A stretch of 63,421 nt of DNA from Prevotella sp. (GCA_017449675.1 JAFTFG010000026.1:1-63421), one strand, 5' to 3'; numbered from the stretch's first letter, positions 16,174 to 25,825 are shown. Made by a program: numbers and translations. The notes: a model not told the origin generated them from the letters alone.

Positions 16174-18690
16174 ATGACAAGTCAATTTTCACCAAAGGTA
16201 TCAGAGATACTCGCCTACTCGCGTGAAGAAGCCGCTCGGCTCGCCAGTAGAAGCGTAGGACCAGAGCACCTGCTACTGGGTATTATGCGCATGAAAGAAG
16301 GCCCCGTCACCAACGTGTTCCGCCGTCTGGACATCAACCTGTCGTCCGTAAAAACAGAATTAGAGTCACGGGTACGGGAGGATGAGATCGGCATGCCCAT
16401 CAATACCAATGAGTTGGTGCTTAACGAGAAAGCCAGCAACATACTTAAATTAGCCGTACTGGAGGCACGTATCCAACATACTACCCGTGTGGACGAACAG
16501 CACCTGTTGCTTGCCATCCTGCACGACCAAGTGGAAAACGGAGCGAAACAAGTATTAGAAATGAACAACATGAATTACGAAGACACACTAACATTACTAA
16601 GTGTGAAAAACGGTATAGGATTACCTGACGAGGACTATGAGGAAGAGGAAGAAGCCCCAACCGACAAGCACCAGTCATCCAGTAATCAGACAACCACGCA
16701 AACCAAACAGACCAAGTCTAAGACACCTGTTCTGGATAATTTCTCAACGGACCTGACCCAACAAGCGCATGACAACAAACTTGACCCTGTTGTCGGCCGC
16801 GAGCGGGAGATGCAGCGTGTCATAGAGATCTTAGGCAGAAGGAAAAAGAACAACCCCATACTCATCGGTGAGCCTGGTGTCGGCAAGAGTGCCATTGTAG
16901 AAGGCCTGGCCCAAATGATTGCCCGTCGTGACTGTTCCCCCATCCTCTATGGCAAGCGACTGGTCACCCTGGATCTGACCGGCGTGGTAGCAGGTACGAA
17001 ATACAGAGGACAGTTTGAGGAGCGTATCCGACAACTCATCAAAGAGTTAGAACAAAATCAGGATGTTATTGTATTTATTGACGAGATACACACCTTGATA
17101 GGAGCAGGCTCCACACCAGGCTCGATGGATGCTGCCAATATCCTGAAACCCGCTCTCGCAAGAGGTACCATACAGTGTATCGGAGCCACAACACTTGACG
17201 AATACCGCAACTCTATCGAGAAAGACGGTGCATTGGAGCGCCGTTTCCAGAAAGTACTGATCGAGCCGACCAGTTCAGAAGAGACGTTACAGATCCTGCA
17301 TAATATCAAAGGACACTACGAACGCCATCATCATGTTAACTACACTGACGACGCACTCGCTGCATGTGTCAAATTGACAGACCGCTACATCAGCGACCGT
17401 CAACAGCCCGACAAGGCGATTGACGCCCTCGACGAGGTTGGCTCGCGCGTACATTTAAATAATGTACAAGTTCCACCGGAGATTGCCGATTTAGAGAAGG
17501 AACTGAAAGAGATCGTGACAAAGAAGCAGTTGGCGGTAAAGAATCAGAACTTTGAACTGGCAGCAGGTTTCCGTGACCGACAGACGGTTGTGGAAAGTCA
17601 ACTGGCCGAGATGAACAAGAAATGGCAGGACGGTGACATTGACAACCGCCAAGTTGTGACGGAGAAAGAGGTACAGGATGTTGTTTCAATGATGACTGGT
17701 GTACCCGTGCAACGCATGGCACAAGAGGAAGGTATCCGACTGAAGGGTATGGCTGACGAGTTGAAGCAGCATGTCATTGCACAAGACAAGGCAATCGAGA
17801 AGATGGTACATGCCATCCAGCGCAACCGTGTGGGACTGAAAGACCCCAACCACCCCATCGGTGCCTTTATGTTCCTTGGTCCTACTGGCGTGGGCAAGAC
17901 CTATCTCGCCAAGAAACTCGCCGAGTTTATGTTTGGCAGCAGTGATGCACTCATCCGGGTAGACATGAGCGAATATACCGAGTCGTTCAACGTCAGTCGT
18001 CTGATTGGTGCCCCTCCGGGATATGTGGGATATGAAGAAGGCGGACAACTGACTGAGCGTGTGCGCCGTCACCCCTACTCCATCGTCTTGCTCGACGAGA
18101 TAGAGAAGGCACATGGCAACGTGTTCAACCTGTTACTGCAAGTGCTTGACGAGGGACGACTGACCGACGGTAACGGACGCTTCGTGGACTTCCGCAACAC
18201 GGTGATCATTATGACCTCGAACGCCGGCACCCGCCAGTTGAAGGACTTCGGGCGCGGCGTGGGATTCACCAGTGCCGGCTCAGGCTCCCTGATGCTCAAC
18301 GAGCAGGACAAGGAGCATGCCCGCAGCATCGTGCAGAAGGCACTGTCGAAGCAGTTCTCACCTGAGTTCCTCAACCGCTTGGACGAGATCATCACCTTCG
18401 ACCAACTCGACCTCGATGCCATCAAGCAGATCATCGATGTGGAACTGCAAGGACTCTACAAGCGCATCGGCGACCTTGGTTACACCATCGACCTGAGCGA
18501 CGAGGCGAAACAGTTCGTCGCAGAGAAGGGCTATGACGTACAGTTTGGTGCCCGCCCCCTGAAACGAGCCATCCAGTCGTATATCGAGGACGGCATCTCG
18601 GAACTCATCGTCAACGGAGACCTGCAAAATGGTGACACCATCCATATTAATAAGGTAGAGGGGAAAGAGGAACTGTCGTTCACCCATTAG
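16174..18690 (+). CDS. clpC: ATP-dependent Clp protease ATPase subunit ClpC
   Basis: ClpC unfolds proteins and feeds them to ClpP. The product has a double Clp N-domain ([13 protein letters not shown]... with HLLLGIM and HLLLAIL), AAA+ module 1 with GEPGVGKS near residue 232, a UVR-like middle insert ([20 protein letters not shown]) that separates ClpC from ClpA/B, and AAA+ module 2 with GPTGVGKT near 569. I place the start at ATG 16174: an AGGAGA ribosome-binding site lies just upstream and family proteins begin at this point. A longer frame from a GTG at 16078 would add 32 residues with no family character and would run across copy B of the promoter cassette. From 16174 the protein is 838 residues. 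Confidence 0.95.
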   Translation: MTSQFSPKVSEILAYSREEAARLASRSVGPEHLLLGIMRMKEGPVTNVFRRLDINLSSVKTELESRVREDEIGMPINTNELVLNEKASNILKLAVLEARIQHTTRVDEQHLLLAILHDQVENGAKQVLEMNNMNYEDTLTLLSVKNGIGLPDEDYEEEEEAPTDKHQSSSNQTTTQTKQTKSKTPVLDNFSTDLTQQAHDNKLDPVVGREREMQRVIEILGRRKKNNPILIGEPGVGKSAIVEGLAQMIARRDCSPILYGKRLVTLDLTGVVAGTKYRGQFEERIRQLIKELEQNQDVIVFIDEIHTLIGAGSTPGSMDAANILKPALARGTIQCIGATTLDEYRNSIEKDGALERRFQKVLIEPTSSEETLQILHNIKGHYERHHHVNYTDDALAACVKLTDRYISDRQQPDKAIDALDEVGSRVHLNNVQVPPEIADLEKELKEIVTKKQLAVKNQNFELAAGFRDRQTVVESQLAEMNKKWQDGDIDNRQVVTEKEVQDVVSMMTGVPVQRMAQEEGIRLKGMADELKQHVIAQDKAIEKMVHAIQRNRVGLKDPNHPIGAFMFLGPTGVGKTYLAKKLAEFMFGSSDALIRVDMSEYTESFNVSRLIGAPPGYVGYEEGGQLTERVRRHPYSIVLLDEIEKAHGNVFNLLLQVLDEGRLTDGNGRFVDFRNTVIIMTSNAGTRQLKDFGRGVGFTSAGSGSLMLNEQDKEHARSIVQKALSKQFSPEFLNRLDEIITFDQLDLDAIKQIIDVELQGLYKRIGDLGYTIDLSDEAKQFVAEKGYDVQFGARPLKRAIQSYIEDGISELIVNGDLQNGDTIHINKVEGKEELSFTH

Positions 18691-18717
18691 ACCCCCCCAT
18701 CCTTATCCAACACCTGT

Positions 18718-18754
18718 CAAAGTCTGTCCACCAAAGGGCAGACTTTGTTGTTTT
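18718..18754 (+). terminator. clpC terminator
   Basis: A 12-bp stem, CAAAGTCTGTCC with GGGCAGACTTTG (one G-T pair), has loop ACCAAA and is followed by TTGTTTT. It starts 28 bases after the clpC stop. Confidence 0.85.
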
Positions 18755-18851
18755 CGCACACATAGAAACTGCATATTATTGTCATTTTTCGATTGATTTG
18801 AGTCAATTCGTGACAAAAAGAAACTTTTTTCGTTATTTTTTTGATAAAATG

Positions 18852-18882
18852 TTTGGTAATTCAAATTTTTGATGTAATTTTG
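18852..18882 (+). promoter_or_regulatory. gdhA promoter
   Basis: TTTG (18852-18855), 19 bases, then TAATTTTG (18875-18882). The transcript would start around 18889 and leave a leader of about 55 bases. The bases over the start, TTTGCATCCG, recur at three other promoters in this window. Confidence 0.82.
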
Positions 18883-18944
18883 CATCCGAAATAAAACAAA
18901 GCATATAATTTCAATAGTATAATAACCAAAAAAGGAAAAAGATT

Positions 18945-20282
18945 ATGAATGCAGCACAAGTTGTTGAGAATCTGAAGCAACGCTTCCCCAATGAGCCGGA
19001 GTACATCCAGGCAGTAAGTCAAGTTCTTCCCACGATCGAAGAAGAGTACAACAAGCACCCCGAGTTTGAGAAGGCCAACCTCATCGAGCGCCTTTGCATC
19101 CCCGATCGTGTTTGCGAGTTCCGTATCACATGGGTGGACGACCAAGGTAAGGTACAGACCAACATGGGTTACCGTATCCAGCACAACAACGCCATTGGTC
19201 CGTACAAAGGCGGTCTCCGTTATCACAAGAGCGTAAACCTCGGTATCCTGAAGTTCCTCGCCTTCGAGCAGACCTTCAAGAACTCACTGACTACCCTTCC
19301 TATGGGTGGTGCCAAGGGTGGATCAGACTTCTCTCCACGTGGCAAGAGCGACGCAGAGGTGATGCGTTTCTGCCAGGCATTCATGAATGAACTATATCGT
19401 GTCATCGGTCCTGACGAGGACGTTCCCGCTGGTGACATCGGTGTCGGCGGCCGTGAGGTTGGTTACCTCTTCGGACAGTACAAGAAACTCACCCACCAGT
19501 TCCAGGGTGTGCTCACTGGTAAGGGAATCCCCTTCGGTGGCTCACTGATCCGTCCTGAGGCTACGGGTTACGGTTGCGTATACTTCCTGACCTCTATGCT
19601 GAAGACCCGTAATATCGACATCAAGGGTAAGAAGGTGCTGATCTCCGGCTCTGGTAATGTTGCCCAGTATGCCACAGAGAAGTGCATCCAACTCGGTGCC
19701 ATCCCCTTGACCCTGTCTGACTCTGACGGTTACATCTACGACCCAGACGGCATCACCGCCGAAAAACTGGAGTACGTCAAGGAGTTGAAGAACGTAGAGC
19801 GCGGACGTATCAAGGAGTATGCCGAGGAGTATCCTAACGCAGTATACCACGCTGGCGAGCGTCCTTGGCACGAGAAGGCTGATATCGCCCTGCCTTGCGC
19901 TACCCAGAACGAGATCAACGGCGAGCAGGCTCAGGCTCTCGTAGACAACGGTGTCATCGCTGTTGCTGAGGGTGCCAACATGCCTTCACTGCCTGAGGCA
20001 ATCAAGATCTTCCAGGACAACAAACTGCTGTATGCTCCCGGTAAGGCATCCAACGCCGGTGGTGTGTCAGTATCCGGTCTGGAGATGTCACAGAACTCTG
20101 AGCGTCTGTCATGGACTGCCGAGGAGGTTGACAACTACCTGAAGCGCATCATGAACGATATTCACGAGAACTGCGTGAAGTACGGCACACAGGCTGACGG
20201 CTACATCAACTACGTGAAGGGTGCCAACGTGGCAGGCTTCATGAAGGTTGCCTCCGCTATGATGAGCCAGGGTATTGTATAA
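18945..20282 (+). CDS. gdhA: Glutamate dehydrogenase (hexameric, probably NADP-dependent)
   Basis: The enzyme aminates 2-oxoglutarate to glutamate, the main ammonium-assimilation route in Prevotella. At 445 residues it is the compact hexameric type. The glutamate-binding GPYKGGLRYH (85-94), catalytic K124 in PMGGAKGGSDF, GDIGVGGREVG, and the dinucleotide fold GSGNVAQYA are all present. I infer the NADP-preferring class from overall resemblance, not from a proven cofactor residue. It is a single-gene unit with its own promoter and a clear terminator. Confidence 0.96.
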   Translation: MNAAQVVENLKQRFPNEPEYIQAVSQVLPTIEEEYNKHPEFEKANLIERLCIPDRVCEFRITWVDDQGKVQTNMGYRIQHNNAIGPYKGGLRYHKSVNLGILKFLAFEQTFKNSLTTLPMGGAKGGSDFSPRGKSDAEVMRFCQAFMNELYRVIGPDEDVPAGDIGVGGREVGYLFGQYKKLTHQFQGVLTGKGIPFGGSLIRPEATGYGCVYFLTSMLKTRNIDIKGKKVLISGSGNVAQYATEKCIQLGAIPLTLSDSDGYIYDPDGITAEKLEYVKELKNVERGRIKEYAEEYPNAVYHAGERPWHEKADIALPCATQNEINGEQAQALVDNGVIAVAEGANMPSLPEAIKIFQDNKLLYAPGKASNAGGVSVSGLEMSQNSERLSWTAEEVDNYLKRIMNDIHENCVKYGTQADGYINYVKGANVAGFMKVASAMMSQGIV

Positions 20283-20315
20283 GCGCAAAGACAAACAATC
20301 TTTTACCTCATAATG

Positions 20316-20350
20316 ATTACGACACCTCGTCACGGGGTGTCGTAATTTCT
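20316..20350 (+). terminator. gdhA terminator
   Basis: An 11-bp perfect stem, ATTACGACACC with GGTGTCGTAAT, has a 9-base loop and is followed by TTCTTTCC. It lies 34 bases after the gdhA stop. Confidence 0.85.
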
Positions 20351-20384
20351 TTCCTATAGTATTTCTTTTGACGACACGTTACGA

Positions 20385-20513
20385 TTAGTTGCCGATTAGT
20401 TGCTCGTCACGGGTCAGCAGGTCGATTTCCAAAAGGTCAATGGTACGTTTCTCCGTCAGTGTCAGATAACGCTTGTCGTCCGACAGACGGACATTCACGA
20501 CGTGAACGGTCGC
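20385..20513 (-). pseudogene. Remnant of a C-terminal coding fragment
   Basis: One minus-strand frame reads ATVHVVNVRLSDDKRYLTLT and then EKRTIDLLEIDLLTRDEQLIGN before a TAA at 20385-20387. It has protein-like composition and no start codon. Upstream of it the frame meets LLNYL and then a stop at 20529-20531, in purine-rich sequence that looks non-coding. I read it as the surviving 3' end of a lost gene between gdhA and the small membrane ORFs. I do not recognise the family. Confidence 0.4.
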
Positions 20514-20557
20514 TAAATAGTTGAGGAGTTAGGGAGTTAAAGGAGGTAGGAAAACAA

Positions 20558-20591
20558 AGTCCCCCGATTGAACATTATCAATCGGGGGACT
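20558..20591 (-). terminator. Terminator after the small membrane ORFs
   Basis: A 13-bp perfect stem, AGTCCCCCGATTG with CAATCGGGGGACT, closes on an 8-base loop. On the minus strand it is followed by TTGTTTTCC. It lies 25 bases past the stop of the 32-residue ORF. Confidence 0.8.
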
Positions 20592-20615
20592 AAAGTGAGG
20601 GGATTCTTTATGTGA

Positions 20616-20714
20616 CTACCAATCGTATTGGTGTTTACGGTCGTACCACATGATTCCTATGAATGCTATCAAAGCAACTATCCCTGTCGCAATTAAGAAG
20701 TAAATGAAATCCAT
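20616..20714 (-). CDS. 32-residue single-span membrane protein, or 3' part of a frameshifted two-span protein
   Basis: The frame starts MDFIYFLIATGIVALIAFIG, continues IMWYDRKHQYDW, and stops. One hydrophobic span fills residues 3-23, followed by a basic/aromatic tail. Its ATG overlaps the end of the preceding small ORF by 22 bases, in a different frame. The pair together would form a two-span protein of a size common in Bacteroidales (the DUF6722-like small proteins I recall have a Leu-Gly-Lys-Tyr N-terminus and two spans). It could therefore be translationally coupled, joined by frameshifting, or the product of a single-base mutation. Confidence 0.55.
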   Translation of the reverse strand: MDFIYFLIATGIVALIAFIGIMWYDRKHQYDW

Positions 20715-20842
20715 AGTCTATCTTGATTTTGAATAATAATGCTAGCAAGAATCACACCGCCAAATATTAGTTTAGACATGTCCAGACTATACTTGCCTAG
20801 TTCTTGCATCATCAATTCACGTTTCTTCTGCTTCATACACAT
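20693..20842 (-). CDS. Small membrane protein (49 residues, or shorter from an internal ATG)
   Basis: From the ATG at 20842 the product is MCMKQKKRELMMQELGKYSL followed by DMSKLIFGGVILASIIIQNQ and a short tail. It has one hydrophobic span (about residues 23-37). The promoter just upstream predicts a transcript start near 20851, so any longer reading of the frame is excluded. Internal ATGs at 20836, 20812 and 20809 are alternatives; MQELGKY resembles the usual family start. The last 22 bases overlap the next ORF. Confidence 0.6.
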   Translation of the reverse strand: MCMKQKKRELMMQELGKYSLDMSKLIFGGVILASIIIQNQDRLWISFTS

Positions 20843-20857
20843 ACGTATTTCTAATTG

Positions 20858-20889
20858 CAAAGTTACGATATTTCTTCTTTTCCACCAAA
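20858..20889 (-). promoter_or_regulatory. Promoter of the small membrane ORF pair
   Basis: TTTG (20886-20889), 20 bases, TAACTTTG (20858-20865): a consensus promoter. It fixes the 5' limit of the small gene. Confidence 0.8.
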
Positions 20890-20969
20890 TTTTACTTAGA
20901 AAATATGGATGTCTGGGCGTTAGGATTCCCCACAGAAGGGGTGTTTTCTTGTATCGGGAGAGGGTAAAG

Positions 20970-21001
20970 AACAGAGGCGACCCCGCAAGGTCGCCTCTGT
21001 T
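20970..21001 (-). terminator. rprX-rprY terminator
   Basis: A 13-bp perfect GC-rich stem, AACAGAGGCGACC with GGTCGCCTCTGTT, has a 6-base loop and is followed on the minus strand by CTTTACCC. It lies 21 bases after the rprY stop. Confidence 0.82.
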
Positions 21002-21021
21002 CATATACAGGTCATGTGTAA

Positions 21022-21720
21022 TTACTCCTCCTCTGGTGAGATCAGTTTATAGCCCTTACCGTGGATATTGATGATTTCTATTTGATCATCATCCTTCAGA
21101 TGCTTACGTAACTTCGTAATATACACATCCATTGAGCGGGCGTTGAAATAGTTGTCGTCAATCCAGATGGTCTTCAGGGCGAAGTCACGCTGTAGAATCT
21201 CATTGGCATGCGAGCAAAGCAGAGCCAGCAACTCATTCTCCTTCGTCGTCAACTTAGTCTGCTTGTCACCAATCGTCAATAACTGTTTCTGGGTATCGAA
21301 GGTAAAACGTCCTATACGATACACAGAACTTTCTTTATTTTTCTTACCACGTACCCGACGCAGGATGGCTTCTACACGGAACACCAGTTCCTCCATGGAG
21401 AAAGGTTTGGTAATATAGTCATCGGCACCGATTTTGAAACCTTCGAGGATATCCTCTTTCAGAGTCTTCGCCGTCAGGAAGATGATTGGAATCTCCGCAT
21501 TGGCACTACGAATCTCCTGGGCCAACGTAAAACCGTCTTTTTTCGGCATCATCACATCGAGGATACAGATGTCGAACTTGGTCTTCAAAAAGGCCTTATA
21601 ACCAGCCTCACCATCAGGACAGAGTTCTGCCATATAACCTTTTGCAGCCAGATACTCACGTAACAGCATACCGAGATTCTCATCGTCTTCGCAAAGAAGA
21701 ATTTTAAGTTTTTCGTCCAT
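21022..21720 (-). CDS. rprY: RprY-type OmpR/PhoB response regulator
   Basis: The 232-residue regulator has a receiver domain with acidic pocket E11-D12-D13, phospho-acceptor D55 (CILDVMMPKKDG), T83 and K105. A winged-helix DNA-binding domain (about 130-228) ends with the typical YITKLRKHLKDDD and NIHGKGYKLI. It would bind DNA as a dimer when phosphorylated by the adjacent kinase. The sequence reads as an orthologue of RprY of Bacteroides and Porphyromonas, linked there to stress and ion-transport control. It lies 33 bases downstream of the kinase gene. Confidence 0.92.
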   Translation of the reverse strand: MDEKLKILLCEDDENLGMLLREYLAAKGYMAELCPDGEAGYKAFLKTKFDICILDVMMPKKDGFTLAQEIRSANAEIPIIFLTAKTLKEDILEGFKIGADDYITKPFSMEELVFRVEAILRRVRGKKNKESSVYRIGRFTFDTQKQLLTIGDKQTKLTTKENELLALLCSHANEILQRDFALKTIWIDDNYFNARSMDVYITKLRKHLKDDDQIEIINIHGKGYKLISPEEE

Positions 21721-21753
21721 AATTGTATTTTTTAATGTGTTAATATAATTATC

Positions 21754-23316
21754 TTACCCTTGTTTATCAGTCAGAACCGGAAGAGATATCGTAAACTTAG
21801 TCCCTTTCCCTAATTCACTCTCGCATTTTATCTCCCCCTGATGGAGGTCTATAACCTTCTTCACATAGGCCAAGCCAAGCCCAAATCCTTTGACATCGTG
21901 CTTATTACCTGTATGCACCCGATAAAACTTATCGAAGATTTTCTTCAGATTCTCTTTCTTCATACCCAATCCTGTATCACGGATACTCAGCAACAAGCGA
22001 TCATGATCATTCCACGTACGTATATAGATATCAAGAGGTTCCTCCGGTTTCCGATATTTCACAGCATTGTCCATCAGATTAGTGATAGCATTCTGGAAAT
22101 GTACCTCGTCAACATAGACACCCGAGTCTACAGCCTCTATCTCCGTATAGATCTTACCACCCGTATGCTCTACACGAAGCGTGAATGTCGATGCAACATT
22201 CTCCACCATCTCGTTGAGGTCAAGTTCCTTCTTCTTAAATACCACACTCTTCTTATCGAACATGGACATCTGAAGCACTTTCTCCACCAGGAAGCGCAGG
22301 CGTTTCGACTCATCCGCAATAACCCCACCGAGATGTTTTGTCATCTGCTCACTCTTCGTCACACTGTCATCATTCATCATCTGTGCAGCCAACGAGATGG
22401 AAGCAATCGGAGTCTTCAACTCATGAGTCATATTATTAATGAAGTCATTCTTGATTTCGGTATATCGCTTCTGCCGGAAGACCAATACAATCGTGACGAT
22501 AAATGTAATCAGCAACACCATCGTGAAAATCAAGGAAGGGATCATAAAACGTACTGAGGAGAAGATGTAACTGCTCATTTCGGGGAAATGCACCTTCACT
22601 ACCCCCCTCTTTGACTGCGGGTCATTACGGAACAGCACCTGTGAGTAGGCATACTTCTCGCCCTCCTCTGTATAGTCTGGGCAACGATAAACCTCACGAC
22701 CGTCAGCGGTTGACACGGTAAGATGATACGGGATGTTGACACCGTTATTCTGTAACTCATTACGGATATCATTGTCAAGCATGCGGAAATTGACACGTTC
22801 TTTCAACGGCTTTTCGTTGGCAGTATAAAGGATATTATACACCACCTCGTCGAGCAAGGCCTTTTGGTAGACATAACGGTTGTGTATGATTTCCTGCATG
22901 GTCTTTGCGGCATCAGCAATAGAACTCTTATCCTTACGCAGAATCATTGCTTTGGGAACAGAGGCCGGCTTCATCTCAAAAGTCTTCAACTGGAAGGAGG
23001 AATACACCGTACCATCATCAGCAGAGACCGCAAACTGGTGTGACTGTTTGATCGTACCATCCAATCCGTCAACCATCAAAGAATCCTGACTGAAAGAACG
23101 ACGCTCTGTGGCCAGCACATCCTTCTCCAGATATCGTTGCGTCTCATCCACTTCCAGATTATGAGATGCCTGATAAAGACTACGGCTCACACTCTCATCA
23201 AACTGTTCTTTCTTCATCTTCACCATCTCCTCAACATAGGAGAACTGGAGATAAAGCAAGCCCAGAAAGGCAAAGCCCATGACAATTGCTATAATCCAAA
23301 TAGTAGACTTCTTCAT
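21754..23316 (-). CDS. rprX: RprX-type sensor histidine kinase
   Basis: The 520-residue membrane kinase has a first span at about 5-25, a periplasmic sensor of roughly 230 residues, and a second span at 257-280. The dimerisation helix carries H298 (NNMTHELKTPIAS), and the ATP-binding domain has the N box (NLMDNAVKY, 413-421), DTGLGM and GFGLGLAYVKK. There is no HAMP or PAS domain. The partner is the response regulator immediately downstream. Its promoter lies almost on top of the start codon and is flanked by two TATCGATA palindromes. Confidence 0.92.
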   Translation of the reverse strand: MKKSTIWIIAIVMGFAFLGLLYLQFSYVEEMVKMKKEQFDESVSRSLYQASHNLEVDETQRYLEKDVLATERRSFSQDSLMVDGLDGTIKQSHQFAVSADDGTVYSSFQLKTFEMKPASVPKAMILRKDKSSIADAAKTMQEIIHNRYVYQKALLDEVVYNILYTANEKPLKERVNFRMLDNDIRNELQNNGVNIPYHLTVSTADGREVYRCPDYTEEGEKYAYSQVLFRNDPQSKRGVVKVHFPEMSSYIFSSVRFMIPSLIFTMVLLITFIVTIVLVFRQKRYTEIKNDFINNMTHELKTPIASISLAAQMMNDDSVTKSEQMTKHLGGVIADESKRLRFLVEKVLQMSMFDKKSVVFKKKELDLNEMVENVASTFTLRVEHTGGKIYTEIEAVDSGVYVDEVHFQNAITNLMDNAVKYRKPEEPLDIYIRTWNDHDRLLLSIRDTGLGMKKENLKKIFDKFYRVHTGNKHDVKGFGLGLAYVKKVIDLHQGEIKCESELGKGTKFTISLPVLTDKQG

Positions 23317-23347
23317 ATCGATAGCAAAGTTACTGCTTTTATCGATA
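23316..23347 (-). promoter_or_regulatory. rprX promoter flanked by two TATCGATA palindromes
   Basis: The -7 box TAACTTTG is at 23325-23332. An 8-base palindrome TATCGATA occurs at 23316-23323 and 23340-23347, 24 bases apart and symmetrical about the -7 box. With the ATG at 23316 the leader would be about zero to three bases. A -33 TTTG is missing, which fits an activator- or repressor-controlled promoter. Confidence 0.5.
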
Positions 23348-23428
23348 CGAAGAAGTCTTTTAGTTAATTATTTCCGTTAATTTTAACGTTATTAACAACT
23401 TAACTTATATTTAGTTTCGCATTTATCA

Positions 23429-25825
23429 TTAAAAATGGAAATTAATATCCACGCCCATCTGGAAAGGATTGCCCAATTGTGCATAGAATTTCTCTTGTCC
23501 CGTGGCTTTGCTTGTAAAGGCAAATGTCTGATATTCAACATCTCCGATATTACGAGTCCAAAGATTGACTTTACAGAGTCCGAGATCTGCACATACATGT
23601 GCTCCAAACAACACATAGCCATCACGCTTATACTGGTTCGCCTCGTCCCAATAGAGTCTGCCCTGTCCGTTCATATTCACACCGAAGGTGACACTGCGGA
23701 AATATTTACGGGCACCATCCAACCGATAGTCGATGGCTGCGGAATAGGTGTGAGCAGGAACAAAAGGAACTTTATTGTCCTTATAACTGATTATCTCCTC
23801 ACTACCAGCCTTGACGCTGGTCTCATACTCTTTAAAGACAGCATGAGTATAGCCATATCCGACACTCCACGTCAGATGGTCGTTCAACATACTACCACGT
23901 AATGCTGCCTCTATACCACAACTGTAACTTTTCCCCGCATTCACCATCCTACGTCCAAAACCGTACTCGGCAGTAAACACAGAAAGTTGTTGGTTACGAA
24001 TCTGCATATAGTAGGCAGAGAGGTCTGCCTGCAGAGTATGATCAAAAAGGGTCAGGTGTGTTCCGAACTCATAATTCCAACTCTCCTCGGGCTTGAATTT
24101 CACGCCCTCCAATAAAGCGGCATATTCCTCATCAGTATGCTCTATGACAGAATTGACATCCTGATGCGTCTGCATCGCCTCCATCATCACTCCTTGCAAG
24201 TTCTTCTGTACGTCGTTCTGGATAATATCACCAAACATCTGCACATTGAAGCCACCTGCACGATAGCCCTTAGTCACTGTGGCATAGAGATTACTCCCAT
24301 TATCAAACCTATATGTCAGTCCTAATTTGGGAAGCAACTGACTAAAGGTTGCCTTCTCCTCCCGATCGTAAAGGGAGAGCACATTGGCATTGGCAGCAGC
24401 ACCCATGATATTGAAATTCAACTTAGAGTCACCACTGGTCACATAATGGATCTTTGAATGCGTCACGTCATAGCGCAATCCCAAAGTTGCCGTCAGGTGA
24501 TCAGTAATATCGATGTTAGACTCATGGAAGATACCAAGATTCGCTTGTGGCGTATGGAAATTACAAGGAACGAAGAGCGTCATACCGACATTCACGCCAC
24601 CTGCACGTTCAATAGCAGCAGCGGCAGCCTCTTCACCCATACGCACAGCCATCGAGTTGAGCATCTGTTGATAGATCATGCCACCTATCTGCTGACTCAT
24701 CATCCCACTAAAAGCGGTACCGAAAGTATTGGGAGCCACAGTCTTTAACCACTGGTAAGATCCGAAGACACCCGTAGTCCAGTGCCAGATACTCTTGTTA
24801 TGACTCTTGAAGGAGAACTCCTGTGTCAGCACATTACTCAACTGATATTGGTCAACGACAATAAAGTCGATGTCTGAATAATCATTGTCCATCAGCAAGT
24901 TGTCACGTAGCAACTGCCAAGAGGTATTAGAATGAAAATCAAAACCTTTCCCCTCATACTTGACACCCAGTCCAATATTCAACATATTACGCTTGTAATT
25001 ACTCTGGGTATCCTGATTGGGCTCAATCATCAAACCTGTTGTCGCATCAAGCGAATAATATGGATAAGCCTTCTGTTTCACATACTGATAGTCGGTAATA
25101 AAGTCAAAGGACAAACGACGGGAAGGGCGATACATCAACCGAAGTCGCGCACCTACCTCGTCCATATTATCCGCATCATCATTGGTCAATGTGTTTTTAA
25201 AGAATCCATTTGTACCGTCATAGAAAGCGGCCAGAGAGAAGGCAAACTTGTCGTTCACCTTTTGATAATGCGCTACTTCCACGTTACGATAGAAATGAGA
25301 ACCAACACCTATATTGACATCAGTACCTTGATAACTAAAGGGGTTGCGGGTGTACATACGTACCATACCCCCCTCTGTGTTCAGACCGTAAAGTGTTCCC
25401 TGTGGTCCACGGAGGACATCGACACGATCCGTCTGGTACAAGTGGCTATTGAATGCCGTCTTATTCACCAACGGTATGTCATCCACATAAACACCCATGG
25501 AGGGACTGTTCACACGAGAGCCAATACCTCGCACATAGATAGAGGATGTGAAACGTGAGCCATAGTTAGGCATCACGAAAGACGGAACGAAGTCGGACAC
25601 CTCACGGATATCACGGACACCCAGTGAGAATAAATTATCGCCTGACATCACAGTAGAACTTAAAGGTTGTTGACGGAGACGATAAAACTCTTTTGCCTGA
25701 GAGACAACCACGACCTCATCAAGGTCGTAGACACGAGAAGAATCAGCCAATGAGGGTGTAATGACTGCCCCGACGGGCAATACCGTCATCAGCGCCAAGG
25801 CTGATATGATAAATTCTTTCTTCAT
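23429..25825 (-). CDS. TonB-dependent outer-membrane receptor
   Basis: This is a 798-residue ligand-gated porin powered by TonB. A signal peptide (cleavage near TPSLA) precedes a TonB-box-like YDLDEVVVVS at about 33-42, the plug (SSTVMSGDNLFSLGV... to VLRGPQGTLYG), and a 22-strand barrel ending in the aromatic residues DINFHF. It has no N-terminal carboxypeptidase-like domain and no SusD partner, so it is not a glycan-uptake SusC. Its ATG shares one base with the stop of the protoporphyrinogen oxidase gene (TAATG). I therefore infer that it imports haem or a porphyrin precursor. A metal-chelate substrate is the alternative. Confidence 0.9.
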   Translation of the reverse strand: MKKEFIISALALMTVLPVGAVITPSLADSSRVYDLDEVVVVSQAKEFYRLRQQPLSSTVMSGDNLFSLGVRDIREVSDFVPSFVMPNYGSRFTSSIYVRGIGSRVNSPSMGVYVDDIPLVNKTAFNSHLYQTDRVDVLRGPQGTLYGLNTEGGMVRMYTRNPFSYQGTDVNIGVGSHFYRNVEVAHYQKVNDKFAFSLAAFYDGTNGFFKNTLTNDDADNMDEVGARLRLMYRPSRRLSFDFITDYQYVKQKAYPYYSLDATTGLMIEPNQDTQSNYKRNMLNIGLGVKYEGKGFDFHSNTSWQLLRDNLLMDNDYSDIDFIVVDQYQLSNVLTQEFSFKSHNKSIWHWTTGVFGSYQWLKTVAPNTFGTAFSGMMSQQIGGMIYQQMLNSMAVRMGEEAAAAAIERAGGVNVGMTLFVPCNFHTPQANLGIFHESNIDITDHLTATLGLRYDVTHSKIHYVTSGDSKLNFNIMGAAANANVLSLYDREEKATFSQLLPKLGLTYRFDNGSNLYATVTKGYRAGGFNVQMFGDIIQNDVQKNLQGVMMEAMQTHQDVNSVIEHTDEEYAALLEGVKFKPEESWNYEFGTHLTLFDHTLQADLSAYYMQIRNQQLSVFTAEYGFGRRMVNAGKSYSCGIEAALRGSMLNDHLTWSVGYGYTHAVFKEYETSVKAGSEEIISYKDNKVPFVPAHTYSAAIDYRLDGARKYFRSVTFGVNMNGQGRLYWDEANQYKRDGYVLFGAHVCADLGLCKVNLWTRNIGDVEYQTFAFTSKATGQEKFYAQLGNPFQMGVDINFHF

